Source of the DNA: Streptomyces albireticuli
GTDB lineage: Bacteria > Actinomycetota > Actinomycetes > Streptomycetales > Streptomycetaceae
Direction of reading: 5' to 3'
Length of the DNA: 64,000 nucleotides
Assembly (NCBI RefSeq): GCF_002192455.1
Contig: NZ_CP021744.1
Span: 6,171,501 to 6,235,500, forward strand
In this document: positions 26,085-34,441 of the stretch, in pieces
How positions within the stretch are numbered: position 1 is the first letter of the stretch
Layout: every line of letters starts with the position of its first letter
The notes under the pieces: generated by a model
Seen by the model: only the letters and a program-made list of their open reading frames with translations
Databases searched by the model: none
Told to the model about the DNA's origin: nothing
Made by a program: the position numbers and the translations under genes

Positions 26085-27380
26085 TCAGTTCTGCCGGTAG
26101 GTGGCCAGGAACGAGCCGATGCGCGTCACCGCGTCCGTCAGCTCCTCGGCGCCGGGCAGCGTGACCAGGCGGAAGTGGTCCGGCGTCGGGAGGTTGAAGC
26201 CGGTCCCCTGCACCACCAGGATCTGCTCCTGCCGGAGCAGGTCGAGCACGAACTGCCGGTCGTCCTCGATCGGGTGCACCGACCGGTCCAGTTTCGGGAA
26301 CGCGTACAGCGCGCCCTTGGGTTTGACGCAGCTGACGCCCGGGATGTCCCCGAGGGCCCGCCAGGCCGCGTCGCGCTGGGCGAGCAGCCGCCCGCCGGGC
26401 AGCACCAGGTCCTCGATGGACTGCCGGCCGCCCAGCGCGGTGGCGATGGCGTGCTGCGAGGGCATGTTGGGGCACAGCCGCATGTTGGCCAGGATGGTCA
26501 GGCCCTCCAGGTACTCCCGGGCGTGGGCCTTGGGGCCGCTGACCGCCATCCAGCCGGCCCGGTAGCCGCACACCCGGTAGGACTTCGACAGGCCGTTGAA
26601 CGTCAGGCACAGCAGGTCGGGCGCGAGGCTCGCGAGCGGGGTGTGGGTGGCGCCGTCGTAGAGGATCTTGTCGTAGATCTCGTCGGCGCAGAGCACCAGT
26701 TGGTGCCGGGCGGCGATGCCGACGATCCCGCGCAGCAGCTCCTCGTCGTAGACCGCGCCGGTGGGGTTGTTCGGGTTGATCAGGACGATCGCCTTGGTGC
26801 GGTCGCTCACCTTGGCCTCGATGTCCGCGAGGTCCGGGAACCAGTCGGCCCCCTCGTCGCAGCGGTAGTGCACCGGGCGCCCGCCCGACAGGCTGACGGA
26901 GGCGGTCCACAAGGGGTAGTCCGGCGCCGGGACGAGCACCTCGTCGCCGTCGTCCAGCAGCGCCTGCATGGACATCTGGATGAGCTCGGAGCACCCGTTG
27001 CCCAGGTAGACGTCCTCGATGTCCATCCCGCCGACGCCCCGCGTCTCGTAGTGCTGCACCACGGCGCGCCGGGCGGCGGGCAGGCCCTGCGCGTCGCCGT
27101 AGCCGTGCGCGGAGGCCAGGGCCTCCTGGATGTCCTGGACGATCTCGGGGGGCGCCTCGAAGCCGAACGCGGCGGGGTTCCCGGTGTTCAGCTTCAGGAT
27201 CCGCCGGCCCGCCCGCTCCAGCCGCATCGCCTCCTGGAGCACCGGGCCGCGGATGTCGTAGCAGACGTCCGCCAGCTTGGCGGACTGGCCGAGGCGGCGC
27301 AGCGGGACGGGCCGGCGCCCGCCTCGCGGGGTGTCGTCGGGGACGACGGTGATCAGACGGTTGGCGCTGTGCGTGGTCAT
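26085..27380 (-). CDS. PLP-dependent aminotransferase, AlaT-like
   Basis: A 431-residue class I aminotransferase. CYDIRGPVLQEAMRLERAGR, ILKLNTGNPAAFGFEAP, YGDAQGLPAARRAVVQHYE and VYLGNGCSELIQMSMQALL match glutamate-pyruvate (AlaT/AlaA) enzymes. The PLP lysine lies in TFNGLSKSYRVCGYRAGWM. Pyruvate and glutamate are the expected substrates, with related amino acids possible. ATG at 27380 with GGGAG upstream is chosen; an N-terminal tail of about 30 residues (MTTHSANRLITVVPDDTPRG) precedes the conserved core and is longer than in E. coli AlaA. It is a single-gene unit by spacing. Confidence 0.88.
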   Translation of the reverse strand: MTTHSANRLITVVPDDTPRGGRRPVPLRRLGQSAKLADVCYDIRGPVLQEAMRLERAGRRILKLNTGNPAAFGFEAPPEIVQDIQEALASAHGYGDAQGLPAARRAVVQHYETRGVGGMDIEDVYLGNGCSELIQMSMQALLDDGDEVLVPAPDYPLWTASVSLSGGRPVHYRCDEGADWFPDLADIEAKVSDRTKAIVLINPNNPTGAVYDEELLRGIVGIAARHQLVLCADEIYDKILYDGATHTPLASLAPDLLCLTFNGLSKSYRVCGYRAGWMAVSGPKAHAREYLEGLTILANMRLCPNMPSQHAIATALGGRQSIEDLVLPGGRLLAQRDAAWRALGDIPGVSCVKPKGALYAFPKLDRSVHPIEDDRQFVLDLLRQEQILVVQGTGFNLPTPDHFRLVTLPGAEELTDAVTRIGSFLATYRQN

Positions 27381-27583
27381 ACGGGTGTGCTCCCACGGGG
27401 TGCGGACGACGGTGGGGCGCGGCGGCCCGGCACCGGTCTGACGAGTGCGCGAGGCTAGCGGAGAACGGCGGTGGGGCGAGCGGAATTTAGCCGCGGGCGC
27501 GGTCCGGGCGCGGTCCGGGCGGGGCGCGCGGCCGGGTCCGGGCGGAGCCCCGGTACGGGAGCGGCGCCCGGCCCCGGCCCCGG

Positions 27584-29011
27584 CTACGCCTCCGCCGACG
27601 CCGACTCGATCAGCGCCTTCACCTTGCTCCGGCAGATCCCGCACCCCGTGGAGGCCTTCGTCCGCCGGGCCACCGCCGCCACCGTCACCGCCCCCTGCGA
27701 CCAGGCTTCGAGGATCTTCTTCCGCGGCACGTTGTTGCAGTAGCAGACCGTGGCGTCGGGGTCGGGGCCGGCCGCCCGGCCGGACTCCTCCGCCGCGCCG
27801 GGCCTGACCAGGGCGGGCCGCTCGGCCGCCGGGACGACGGACCCGGCGGCGAACAGCTCGACGATCCGGTCCGCCTCGGCCTCCACGCCCCCGAGCAGCA
27901 CCGCGCCCACGATCCGGCCGTCCCGCAGCGCGACCCGCCGGTACACGCCGCCGTCGCGGTCCACGGAGGTGAGGACCTCCGGGCCCTCGCCCGCCGGCCC
28001 GGCGGGCACGTTGGACTCGCCCACCACCGTCAGCTCGATCCCGTCGGCCTTGAGCCGGGTGGTCGCGGCCGGGGCCACGGCCGGCGGCTCGTCGAGCGGC
28101 CCGGCGATGGCGTCCGCCGCCACCCGGGCGTGCTCCCACGCCTCCGCGACCAGCCCGTGCAGCGCGCCGTCCCGCTCGGCGCAGTCGCCGATGGCGTAGA
28201 CGGCCGGGTCCGCCGTCCGCATCCGCGCGTCCACGAGCACGCCCCTGCCGACCGGCAGCCCCGCGGCCTCGGCCACCGCGGTCTCCGGCTTGGCGCCGCA
28301 CGACACGACCAGGAGGTCGCACGGGACGACCTCGCCGTCGTCGAGCTGCACACCGGTGAGCCGTCCGGAGCCGACGGTCCGCGTCACGGCGCAGCCCGTC
28401 CGGACGGCAACCCCCAGCCCGGCCAGTTGCCCGATCAGCATCGACGACGCCTCGGCGTCCAGGTGGCGCTCCATCACCGTGTCCACGGCGTGCAGCACCT
28501 CGACCTCGACGCCCCGCAGGGCGAGGGCGCGGGCGGTCTCCAGGCCGAGCAGCCCGCCGCCCAGCACCACCGCGCGGGAACAGTCCCGGGCGAGCCGCAG
28601 AATGCGCCGGCAGTCGTCGAGCGTGTGGAACACCGCGATTCCCGGGGCCAGGCCCCCGTCGTCCGAAATCAGACCCTTCACCGGGGGCAGCCTCGGGGTA
28701 CTCCCGGTCGCCAGTACCAGCACGTCGTAGTCATAAGTCCGGCCGTCGCCCGCGGAGACGGTCGCGCGTTCCCGGTCGATACGCAGGGCGCGCACCCCGG
28801 GACGTATCTCCGCGGCGTTCCGCTCGTCGGTGAGGCCCAGTTCGCTCTCGTCCGTCGTGCCGGCGAGCACGTCGGTCAGCAGAATGCGGTTGTAAGGCTC
28901 CTGCGGCTCCTCCCCGAGGATGGTGACGGAGAGTTCCGGATCCCTCCGGGAGAGCTCGCTCGCGAGGCGGGCGCCGGCCATTCCATGTCCGATGACGAGA
29001 ACTCGTTCCAT
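27584..29011 (-). CDS. NirB-like FAD-dependent oxidoreductase with BFD-type [2Fe-2S] domain
   Basis: A 475-residue flavoprotein. RVLVIGHGMAGARLASEL is the FAD-binding motif, VVLGGGLLGLETARALALRG the NAD(P) motif, and PAVYAIGDCAERDG the second FAD contact. A C-terminal BFD-like domain follows with four cysteines: VCYCNN at about residue 425 and TGCGICRSKV about 35 residues later. This is the N-terminal architecture of assimilatory nitrite reductase NirB without the siroheme part, so it probably passes electrons from NAD(P)H to a separate partner. No nirD or siroheme reductase is next to it, but the siroheme/cobalamin gene cobA is in the same window. ATG at 29011. Confidence 0.88.
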   Translation of the reverse strand: MERVLVIGHGMAGARLASELSRRDPELSVTILGEEPQEPYNRILLTDVLAGTTDESELGLTDERNAAEIRPGVRALRIDRERATVSAGDGRTYDYDVLVLATGSTPRLPPVKGLISDDGGLAPGIAVFHTLDDCRRILRLARDCSRAVVLGGGLLGLETARALALRGVEVEVLHAVDTVMERHLDAEASSMLIGQLAGLGVAVRTGCAVTRTVGSGRLTGVQLDDGEVVPCDLLVVSCGAKPETAVAEAAGLPVGRGVLVDARMRTADPAVYAIGDCAERDGALHGLVAEAWEHARVAADAIAGPLDEPPAVAPAATTRLKADGIELTVVGESNVPAGPAGEGPEVLTSVDRDGGVYRRVALRDGRIVGAVLLGGVEAEADRIVELFAAGSVVPAAERPALVRPGAAEESGRAAGPDPDATVCYCNNVPRKKILEAWSQGAVTVAAVARRTKASTGCGICRSKVKALIESASAEA

Positions 29012-29540
29012 GAATTACGTCCCCTCGGTTACACCGATGAATCAGAGGCCTCATTTATTTCGGTTGCAGCATGGCTCTCATCATGGACCAGCCGAAGCTC
29101 GCGGAGATCTGCGCACGGTGGCCTGATCCGGCTATGTCCGGTAGCGGAGGTGCGGGGCCGGCCGAAAGGAAAGGGCCGGAGTGGTGATAGGTTGCGGGTA
29201 CGCATTGAGCGCCGGGCCCGGGCTCCCGGCGGGTACTTCCGGAGCCCCGGGAATATTGCCCGGCCGCATCCGTGAGCCGCCCCCGCCGGAATGCCGGGCT
29301 ATTCATCGGTGAAGCGTGAACCCGGCGACGGTCGCTGTGTGTATTGGGCAAACGCCGCAGAAAGTTCAAACCGCTACATTTCCCCGACATCGGATATAGC
29401 GGCTCTCTGCTGTTTTATCGAGAAAAGCAGAGTAATCGGTGGGTCGGCTTTGGCCCACAATTATCCCTTGCCTTCCAGGTGGCGATCATCTAACTTGTTG
29501 ATCAATCGATCCCTGGAGATTGGATTGGGGACCTCTCTTC
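29012..29540. other. 530-base intergenic region, AT-richer half at 29280-29540
   Basis: No credible gene. The right half is clearly richer in A and T than its surroundings and holds two small hairpins upstream of the regulator gene. CTCTGCT/AGCAGAG with T-rich and A-rich inner arms lies at about 29404-29431. A 7-bp GTGGGTC/GGCCCAC stem lies at about 29439-29458. They could be part of a long 5' leader or binding sites. The left half should hold the promoter of the flavoprotein gene. Confidence 0.4.
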
Positions 29541-30665
29541 ATGTCTGAAAAAAACAGTTCGGCCGGGGATCAATGCGGGGACCGGCAACGCGCCCGCGCC
29601 CTCTATGAACTCGCCCTCGAAGATATTTCCTGGCATCCGGAGACCGCCCTCAAGAGGCTCAAATGGACGAAGGCGACCCTATGGAAAACCGCGGCGGGGC
29701 TTGAGGAGATCGGCCTGTTCTCGCGGAGTTCCGAGACACCGAGCGGCTGGACGGCATTACCCCCGCAGGCCGCCGCGGACAATCTCCTGGACACCGCGCG
29801 GAGCCGAATGCTCGATTTCTACGAGGACATGACACGGACCGGCGTGGTCATGACCGATGTGCTCACCCAGTTCAAGACGATCTACATGCGCCAGCTGGAG
29901 GACAACCGGCTGACGGTCCTCGACAAGCAGCCGGAGATTCTGGCGACCCTCGAAAGGGAACTGCTCGGCGCCCACTCCGAGGTCGTGCTCCAGGGCTCGG
30001 GGCACGTCTACACCGAGGCGCTGGCGCCGGTCTGCCACTCCCTGCTGCGGCGCGGCATCGCGGTCCGCCTCGTCGTCCGCTCGTCCACGGCCACGCTGCC
30101 CCAGCCCGCGGCGAAGCTCCGTGACCTCGCGGCGGCCGGTGCGGAGACCCGTATCTCCCCGACGCTGCCCATCAGCTTCGCGCTCGTCGACGACTCCATG
30201 GCGATGTTCTACGCGCCCCCGAGCAGGCTGACGGAGGACGACACCGCCGGCCCGCGGATGGTCGTGGCGCACAGCCCCCTGGTCAACGAGGTCCTCCGCC
30301 CCGTCTTCGACCACTACTGGAACCACTCCGCCTCCGTGGTCTTCCAGGGGCAGAAGGCGGCCGGCCGGCGGGGGAGCGGTGAGCCGGCGCCGGAGGAGAG
30401 CGGACCGCCGCCGGCCGGTGCGGCGGCCCCCGCCGTCACCCCGGCCGGCCGGCCGCGCGACAAGAGGCAGCTCGCCCTGCTGCGGATGCTCGCCAGCGGG
30501 CTCACGGACCAGACGATCTCCCGGCACCTCGGCATGCACGAGCGGACGGTACGCCGCAAGGTCGCCGAGCTGGCGGCCAGCCTGCACGCGGCGAGCCGCT
30601 TCCAGGCCGGGGTCAACGCGGCGAAGGCCGGCTGGCTCGACGAGGACCTGGACGTCGCGGGCTGA
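29541..30665 (+). CDS. TrmB-like/LuxR-type transcriptional regulator (374 aa)
   Basis: The N-terminal part looks like a winged helix of the TrmB kind (RARALYELALEDISWHPETALKRLKWTKATLWKTAAGLEEIGLF). The middle resembles the phospholipase D-like sensing domain of that group (VLQGSGHVYTEALAPVCHSLLRRGIAVRLVVRS). After a Pro/Ala-rich linker, a LuxR-type helix-turn-helix ends the protein (LLRMLASGLTDQTISRHLGMHERTVRRKVAEL). Such two-headed regulators are common in Streptomyces, often next to secondary-metabolite or differentiation genes; the target here is unknown. ATG at 29541 with GGGGA about nine bases upstream is chosen; a TTG at 29520 is the alternative. It ends near a bidirectional terminator and tRNA-Pro. 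Confidence 0.75.
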   Translation: MSEKNSSAGDQCGDRQRARALYELALEDISWHPETALKRLKWTKATLWKTAAGLEEIGLFSRSSETPSGWTALPPQAAADNLLDTARSRMLDFYEDMTRTGVVMTDVLTQFKTIYMRQLEDNRLTVLDKQPEILATLERELLGAHSEVVLQGSGHVYTEALAPVCHSLLRRGIAVRLVVRSSTATLPQPAAKLRDLAAAGAETRISPTLPISFALVDDSMAMFYAPPSRLTEDDTAGPRMVVAHSPLVNEVLRPVFDHYWNHSASVVFQGQKAAGRRGSGEPAPEESGPPPAGAAAPAVTPAGRPRDKRQLALLRMLASGLTDQTISRHLGMHERTVRRKVAELAASLHAASRFQAGVNAAKAGWLDEDLDVAG

Positions 30666-30718
30666 GAACCCGGAGAGTCGCGGCGGGAGAGGCGCGGAAA
30701 AGATCGTAAAAATACGGA

Positions 30719-30750
30719 AGGCCGTTCTCGCATCTCTGCGAAAACGGCCT
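30719..30750. terminator. Bidirectional terminator between regulator and tRNA-Pro
   Basis: AGGCCGTT (30719-30726) pairs with AACGGCCT (30743-30750). An inner TCGCA/TGCGA pairing and a four-base loop complete the hairpin. On the minus strand it is followed by a T-rich stretch (30701-30715 on the plus strand is A-rich), fitting termination of the tRNA transcript. It also serves the regulator gene. Confidence 0.8.
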
Positions 30751-30767
30751 CCGACCTGCGAAAACGC

Positions 30768-30844
<77 letters not shown>

Positions 30845-30994
30845 GTGCCCGCTTCCTCCCGGGTCTTCCCCGGTCGGGCGTGCAAGAAGAAAATAACCTG
30901 TTTGGCGGCGTGATCCAAATCCGGGCCCCCGGCCACCCCTCCGCCGCCCCTGTTGCAGTCTCCGCACGCGTCACACGCCCCCTCCGCTACCTCA

Positions 30995-31044
30995 TTGACG
31001 AAACATACGGTGGAGTGCATACTTATGCCTATCAGCGTATGCAC
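30995..31044 (+). promoter_or_regulatory. argG promoter overlapped by ARG-box palindrome
   Basis: TTGACG at 30995-31000 and CATACT at 31018-31023, 17 bases apart, form a good vegetative promoter. Overlapping the -10 and start site are GTGCATA at 31015-31021 and TATGCAC at 31038-31044, inverted copies with arm starts 23 bases apart, plus an inner TATGC. The half site TGCATA also occurs in the argC promoter, so ArgR control of both is likely. The argG GTG follows 16 bases later with AAGGAG. Confidence 0.75.
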
Positions 31045-31059
31045 CGTAAGGAGAAACCC

Positions 31060-32253
31060 GTGACCGAGCGCGTCGTACTCGCCTACTCAGGCGGTCTGGA
31101 CACCTCCGTCGCCATCGGCTGGATCGCCGAGGAGACGGGCGCCGAGGTCATCGCCGTCGCCGTGGATGTCGGCCAGGGCGGCGAGGACCTGGACGTCATC
31201 CGCAAGCGCGCGCTCGCCTGCGGTGCGGTGGAGGCGGAGGTCGCCGACGCCAAGGACGAGTTCGCCGAGGAGTACTGCCTCCCGGCGATCAAGGCCAACG
31301 CCCTCTACATGGACCGGTACCCCCTGGTCTCCGCCCTCTCGCGGCCGACGATCGTCAAGCACCTGGTCGCCGCGGCCAGGAAGCACGGCGCGACCACCGT
31401 CGCCCACGGCTGCACCGGCAAGGGCAACGACCAGGTCCGGTTCGAGGCGGGCATCTCCTCCCTCGCCCCCGAGCTCACCTGCATCGCCCCGGTCCGGGAC
31501 TACGCCATGACCCGGGACAAGGCCATCGCCTTCTGCGAGGCCAAGAGCCTGCCGATCGCGACCACCAAGAAGTCCCCGTACTCCATCGACCAGAACGTCT
31601 TCGGGAGGGCCGTGGAGACGGGCTTCCTGGAGGACATCTGGAACGCCCCGATCGAGGACGTCTACGACTACACCGCGAACCCGGCCACGCCCCGGGAGGC
31701 CGACGAGGTCGTCATCACCTTCGAGCAGGGCGTCCCCGTCGCCGTCGACGGCGAGTCCGTCACGGTGCTCCAGGCCATCCAGCGGCTCAACGACCGGGCC
31801 GGGGCCCAGGGCGTCGGCCGGCTCGACATGGTCGAGGACCGGCTGGTCGGCATCAAGTCCCGGGAGATCTACGAGGCGCCCGGCGCGATCGCGCTGATCA
31901 CCGCCCACCAGGAGCTGGAGGCCGTCACCGTCGAGCGCGAGCTCGCCCGGTACAAGCGGCAGGTCGAGCAGCGGTGGACCGAGCTGGTCTACGACGGCCT
32001 GTGGTTCTCCCCGCTCAAGCGGGCGCTGGACGGCTTCATCGCCGAGGCCAACGAGCACGTCACCGGCGACATCCGGATGACCCTGCACGGCGGCCGGGCC
32101 GTCGTCACGGGCCGCCGGTCCGAGAAGTCGCTCTACGACTTCAACCTCGCCACCTACGACACCGGCGACACCTTCGACCAGTCCATGTCGAAGGGCTTCA
32201 TCGAGATCTTCGGCCTGTCCTCGAAGATCGCCGCCAAGCGCGACCTGGCCTGA
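31060..32253 (+). CDS. argG: Argininosuccinate synthase
   Basis: Joins citrulline and aspartate with ATP to argininosuccinate. The 397-residue protein begins VTERVVLAYSGGLDTSVAIG, with the ATP pyrophosphatase loop SGGLDTS at residues 10-16. It continues with GCTGKGNDQVRFE, SPYSIDQNVFGR and the C-terminal SLYDFNLATYDTGDTFDQ. The frame is open upstream to 30802 through the tRNA, but GTG at 31060 has AAGGAG and starts at the family position. argH follows after 87 bases with no terminator or promoter evident, so the two are probably one transcript. Confidence 0.97.
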   Translation: MTERVVLAYSGGLDTSVAIGWIAEETGAEVIAVAVDVGQGGEDLDVIRKRALACGAVEAEVADAKDEFAEEYCLPAIKANALYMDRYPLVSALSRPTIVKHLVAAARKHGATTVAHGCTGKGNDQVRFEAGISSLAPELTCIAPVRDYAMTRDKAIAFCEAKSLPIATTKKSPYSIDQNVFGRAVETGFLEDIWNAPIEDVYDYTANPATPREADEVVITFEQGVPVAVDGESVTVLQAIQRLNDRAGAQGVGRLDMVEDRLVGIKSREIYEAPGAIALITAHQELEAVTVERELARYKRQVEQRWTELVYDGLWFSPLKRALDGFIAEANEHVTGDIRMTLHGGRAVVTGRRSEKSLYDFNLATYDTGDTFDQSMSKGFIEIFGLSSKIAAKRDLA

Positions 32254-32340
32254 CCGACCAGCCGCCGCGGGCAGGAGTGCCGCGAAGGCCACCCGCCCAC
32301 GGCGCCGGCCGTCCCCCACCACCCCACGAGGAGCACGCAA

Positions 32341-33774
32341 GTGAGCAACGGCACCACCGACGACGTCCGGCTCTGGGGCGGCCGTTTCGCCGACGGCCCG
32401 GCAGAGGCGCTGGCCAAGCTCTCCGCCTCCGTCCACTTCGACTGGCGGCTCGCGCCGTACGACATCGCGGGCTCCCGCGCCCACGCCCGCGTCCTGCACA
32501 AGGCCGGGCTGCTGACGGACGACGAGCTCCAGCGCATGATGGACGGCCTCGGACTGCTGGAGGCCGACGTCACGGCGGGCACCTTCACCGGCACCATCGC
32601 CGACGAGGACGTCCACACCGCCCTGGAGCGCGGGCTGCTGGAGCGGCTCGGCCCCGACCTCGGCGGCAAGCTGCGCGCCGGCCGGTCCCGCAACGACCAG
32701 GTCGCCACGCTCTTCCGGATGTACCTGCGGGACCACGCCCGGATCATCGGCGGGCTGCTCACCGAACTCCAGGAGGCCCTGGTCGGGCTGGCCGAGGCGC
32801 ACGCGGACGTCGCCATGCCGGGCCGTACGCACCTCCAGCACGCCCAGCCGGTGCTCTTCGCCCACCACGTCCTCGCCCACGTCCAGGCGCTCGGCCGGGA
32901 CGCCGAGCGGCTGCGGCAGTGGGACGACCGCACGGCCGTCTCGCCCTACGGCTCCGGGGCGCTCGCGGGCTCCTCGCTCGGGCTGGACCCGGAGGCGGTC
33001 GCCGCCGACCTCGGCTTCGAGCGCGGCTCGGTGGGCAATTCCATCGACGGGACGGCCTCCCGGGACTTCGTCGCCGAGTTCGCCTTCATCACGGCGATGA
33101 TCGGTGTGGACCTCTCCCGGATCGCCGAGGAGGTCATCATCTGGAACACGAAGGAGTTCTCCTTCGTCACCCTCCACGACGCCTTCTCCACCGGCTCCTC
33201 GATCATGCCGCAGAAGAAGAACCCGGACATCGCCGAGCTGGCGCGGGGCAAGTCCGGGCGGCTGATCGGCAATCTGACGGGCCTGCTGGCCACCCTCAAG
33301 GCGCTGCCGCTCGCCTACAACCGCGACCTCCAGGAGGACAAGGAGCCGGTCTTCGACTCCTGCGACCAGCTGGAGGTCCTGCTGCCCGCCTTCACCGGGA
33401 TGATGGCGACCCTCACGGTCAACCGCGCCCGGATGGAGGAACTGGCCCCCGCCGGTTTCTCGCTCGCCACGGACATCGCGGAATGGCTGGTCAAGCAGGG
33501 CGTGCCGTTCCGTGTGGCGCACGAGGTCGCGGGGGAGTGCGTCAAGGAGTGCGAGGCGCGCGGCATCGAGCTCGACCAGCTCACGGACGAGCAGTTCGCG
33601 GCCATCTCGCCGCACCTGACGCCCGAGGTCCGCGGCGTCCTCGACGTGCCCGGCGCGCTGGCCTCGCGGAACGGCCGGGGTGGCACGGCGCCCTCGGCGG
33701 TCGCGGTCCAGCTGGGCGAGGTCAAGGCCGACCTGGCGGTCCAGCGGAAGTGGGCGGACGCCGGCCGGAGCTGA
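32341..33774 (+). CDS. argH: Argininosuccinate lyase
   Basis: Last step of arginine synthesis: argininosuccinate is split to arginine and fumarate. The 477-residue protein of the fumarase/aspartase superfamily shows LWGGRFADGPAEALAKLSAS, EDVHTALERGLLERLG, RSRNDQVATLFRMYLRD, GRTHLQHAQPVLFAHH and the signature TGSSIMPQKKNPDIAELARG, which holds the catalytic serine. GTG at 32341 has GAGGAG upstream. No ARG box is seen in the 87-base spacer from argG, so it is likely controlled from the argG promoter. Confidence 0.97.
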   Translation: MSNGTTDDVRLWGGRFADGPAEALAKLSASVHFDWRLAPYDIAGSRAHARVLHKAGLLTDDELQRMMDGLGLLEADVTAGTFTGTIADEDVHTALERGLLERLGPDLGGKLRAGRSRNDQVATLFRMYLRDHARIIGGLLTELQEALVGLAEAHADVAMPGRTHLQHAQPVLFAHHVLAHVQALGRDAERLRQWDDRTAVSPYGSGALAGSSLGLDPEAVAADLGFERGSVGNSIDGTASRDFVAEFAFITAMIGVDLSRIAEEVIIWNTKEFSFVTLHDAFSTGSSIMPQKKNPDIAELARGKSGRLIGNLTGLLATLKALPLAYNRDLQEDKEPVFDSCDQLEVLLPAFTGMMATLTVNRARMEELAPAGFSLATDIAEWLVKQGVPFRVAHEVAGECVKECEARGIELDQLTDEQFAAISPHLTPEVRGVLDVPGALASRNGRGGTAPSAVAVQLGEVKADLAVQRKWADAGRS

Positions 33775-33845
33775 CGCGGGGCCCTGAGGGCTCCGCGCGT
33801 ACGACCCCGCCGGACCGCCCCGACGCACTCGGCAGCGATACGCCC

Positions 33846-33884
33846 GATAACCGAATGAGACATCATTGTCTCATTCGGGTTATC
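33846..33884. promoter_or_regulatory. Long inverted-repeat operator at the tetR start
   Basis: GATAACC-GAATGAGACA (33846-33862) is inverted as TGTCTCATTC-G-GGTTATC (33867-33884) around TCAT. The inner 10-bp arms are perfect, and the outer 7-bp arms match after one extra base. It ends 9 bases before the tetR ATG. GAGACA at 33857 and TATCGT at 33881 could be promoter elements, in which case the message is leaderless and the operator lies between and over them. Binding by the adjacent TetR protein is inferred. Confidence 0.75.
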
Positions 33885-33892
33885 GTCGTCTC

Positions 33893-34441
33893 ATGAGTGT
33901 CGATCGTGATCATGTACTGAAGGAAGCCGCCGCCCTGCTCACCCGCAAGGCGACCGCTTCCATGGACGAGATCGCCAGAGCCGCCGGCATCGGCCGGGCC
34001 ACCCTCCACCGCCACTTCTCCGGCCGGGACGCGCTCGTCCGCGCCCTGGAGGACCTCGGCATCCGCCAGCTGGAGCAGGCCCTGGACGATGCCCGGATCG
34101 AGGAGGGCGACGCGGCCGACGCCGTCCGCCGGCTGATCGCCTCCACCGAGCCGGTGGCCGGGATCATGGCCTTCCTCTTCACCGAGAACCAGCTCTACGA
34201 GGCCGGCCTCAACGAGGGCTGGAACCGGCTGGACGCCCGGGTCAACGCCCTCTTCCGGCGGGGCCAGGAGGAAGGCGCCTTCCGGCTCGACCTGACGTCC
34301 GCCTGGCTCACCGAGGCCCTCTACGGTCTGATCGGCTCCGGCGCCTGGGCCGTGCAGGACGGCCGGCTGGCCGCGAAGGACCGCACCCGCATGGTCGCCG
34401 AGCTGCTGCTCGGCGGCGCCGAGCGGAGGATGAAACAGTGA
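33893..34441 (+). CDS. TetR/AcrR-family regulator (182 aa)
   Basis: N-terminal TetR helix-turn-helix: LKEAAALLTRKATASMDEIARAAGIGRATLHRHFSGRDALVRALEDL, within about residues 7-55. The C-terminal ligand domain is shorter and has no specific match. ATG at 33893 directly follows a long palindrome, and no ribosome site precedes it. The stop overlaps the GTG of a DHA2 exporter (GTGA), so both genes form one operon that the protein probably represses until a drug-like ligand appears. Confidence 0.9.
   Translation: MSVDRDHVLKEAAALLTRKATASMDEIARAAGIGRATLHRHFSGRDALVRALEDLGIRQLEQALDDARIEEGDAADAVRRLIASTEPVAGIMAFLFTENQLYEAGLNEGWNRLDARVNALFRRGQEEGAFRLDLTSAWLTEALYGLIGSGAWAVQDGRLAAKDRTRMVAELLLGGAERRMKQ

Noticed and set aside
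29055..29390. 111-codon minus-strand frame in the regulator leader
   Set aside because: Composition is random and it covers the AT-rich promoter area; no start signal.
31087..33828. Frame of about 910 codons opposite argG and argH
   Set aside because: Antisense shadow without motifs; both opposite genes are certain.
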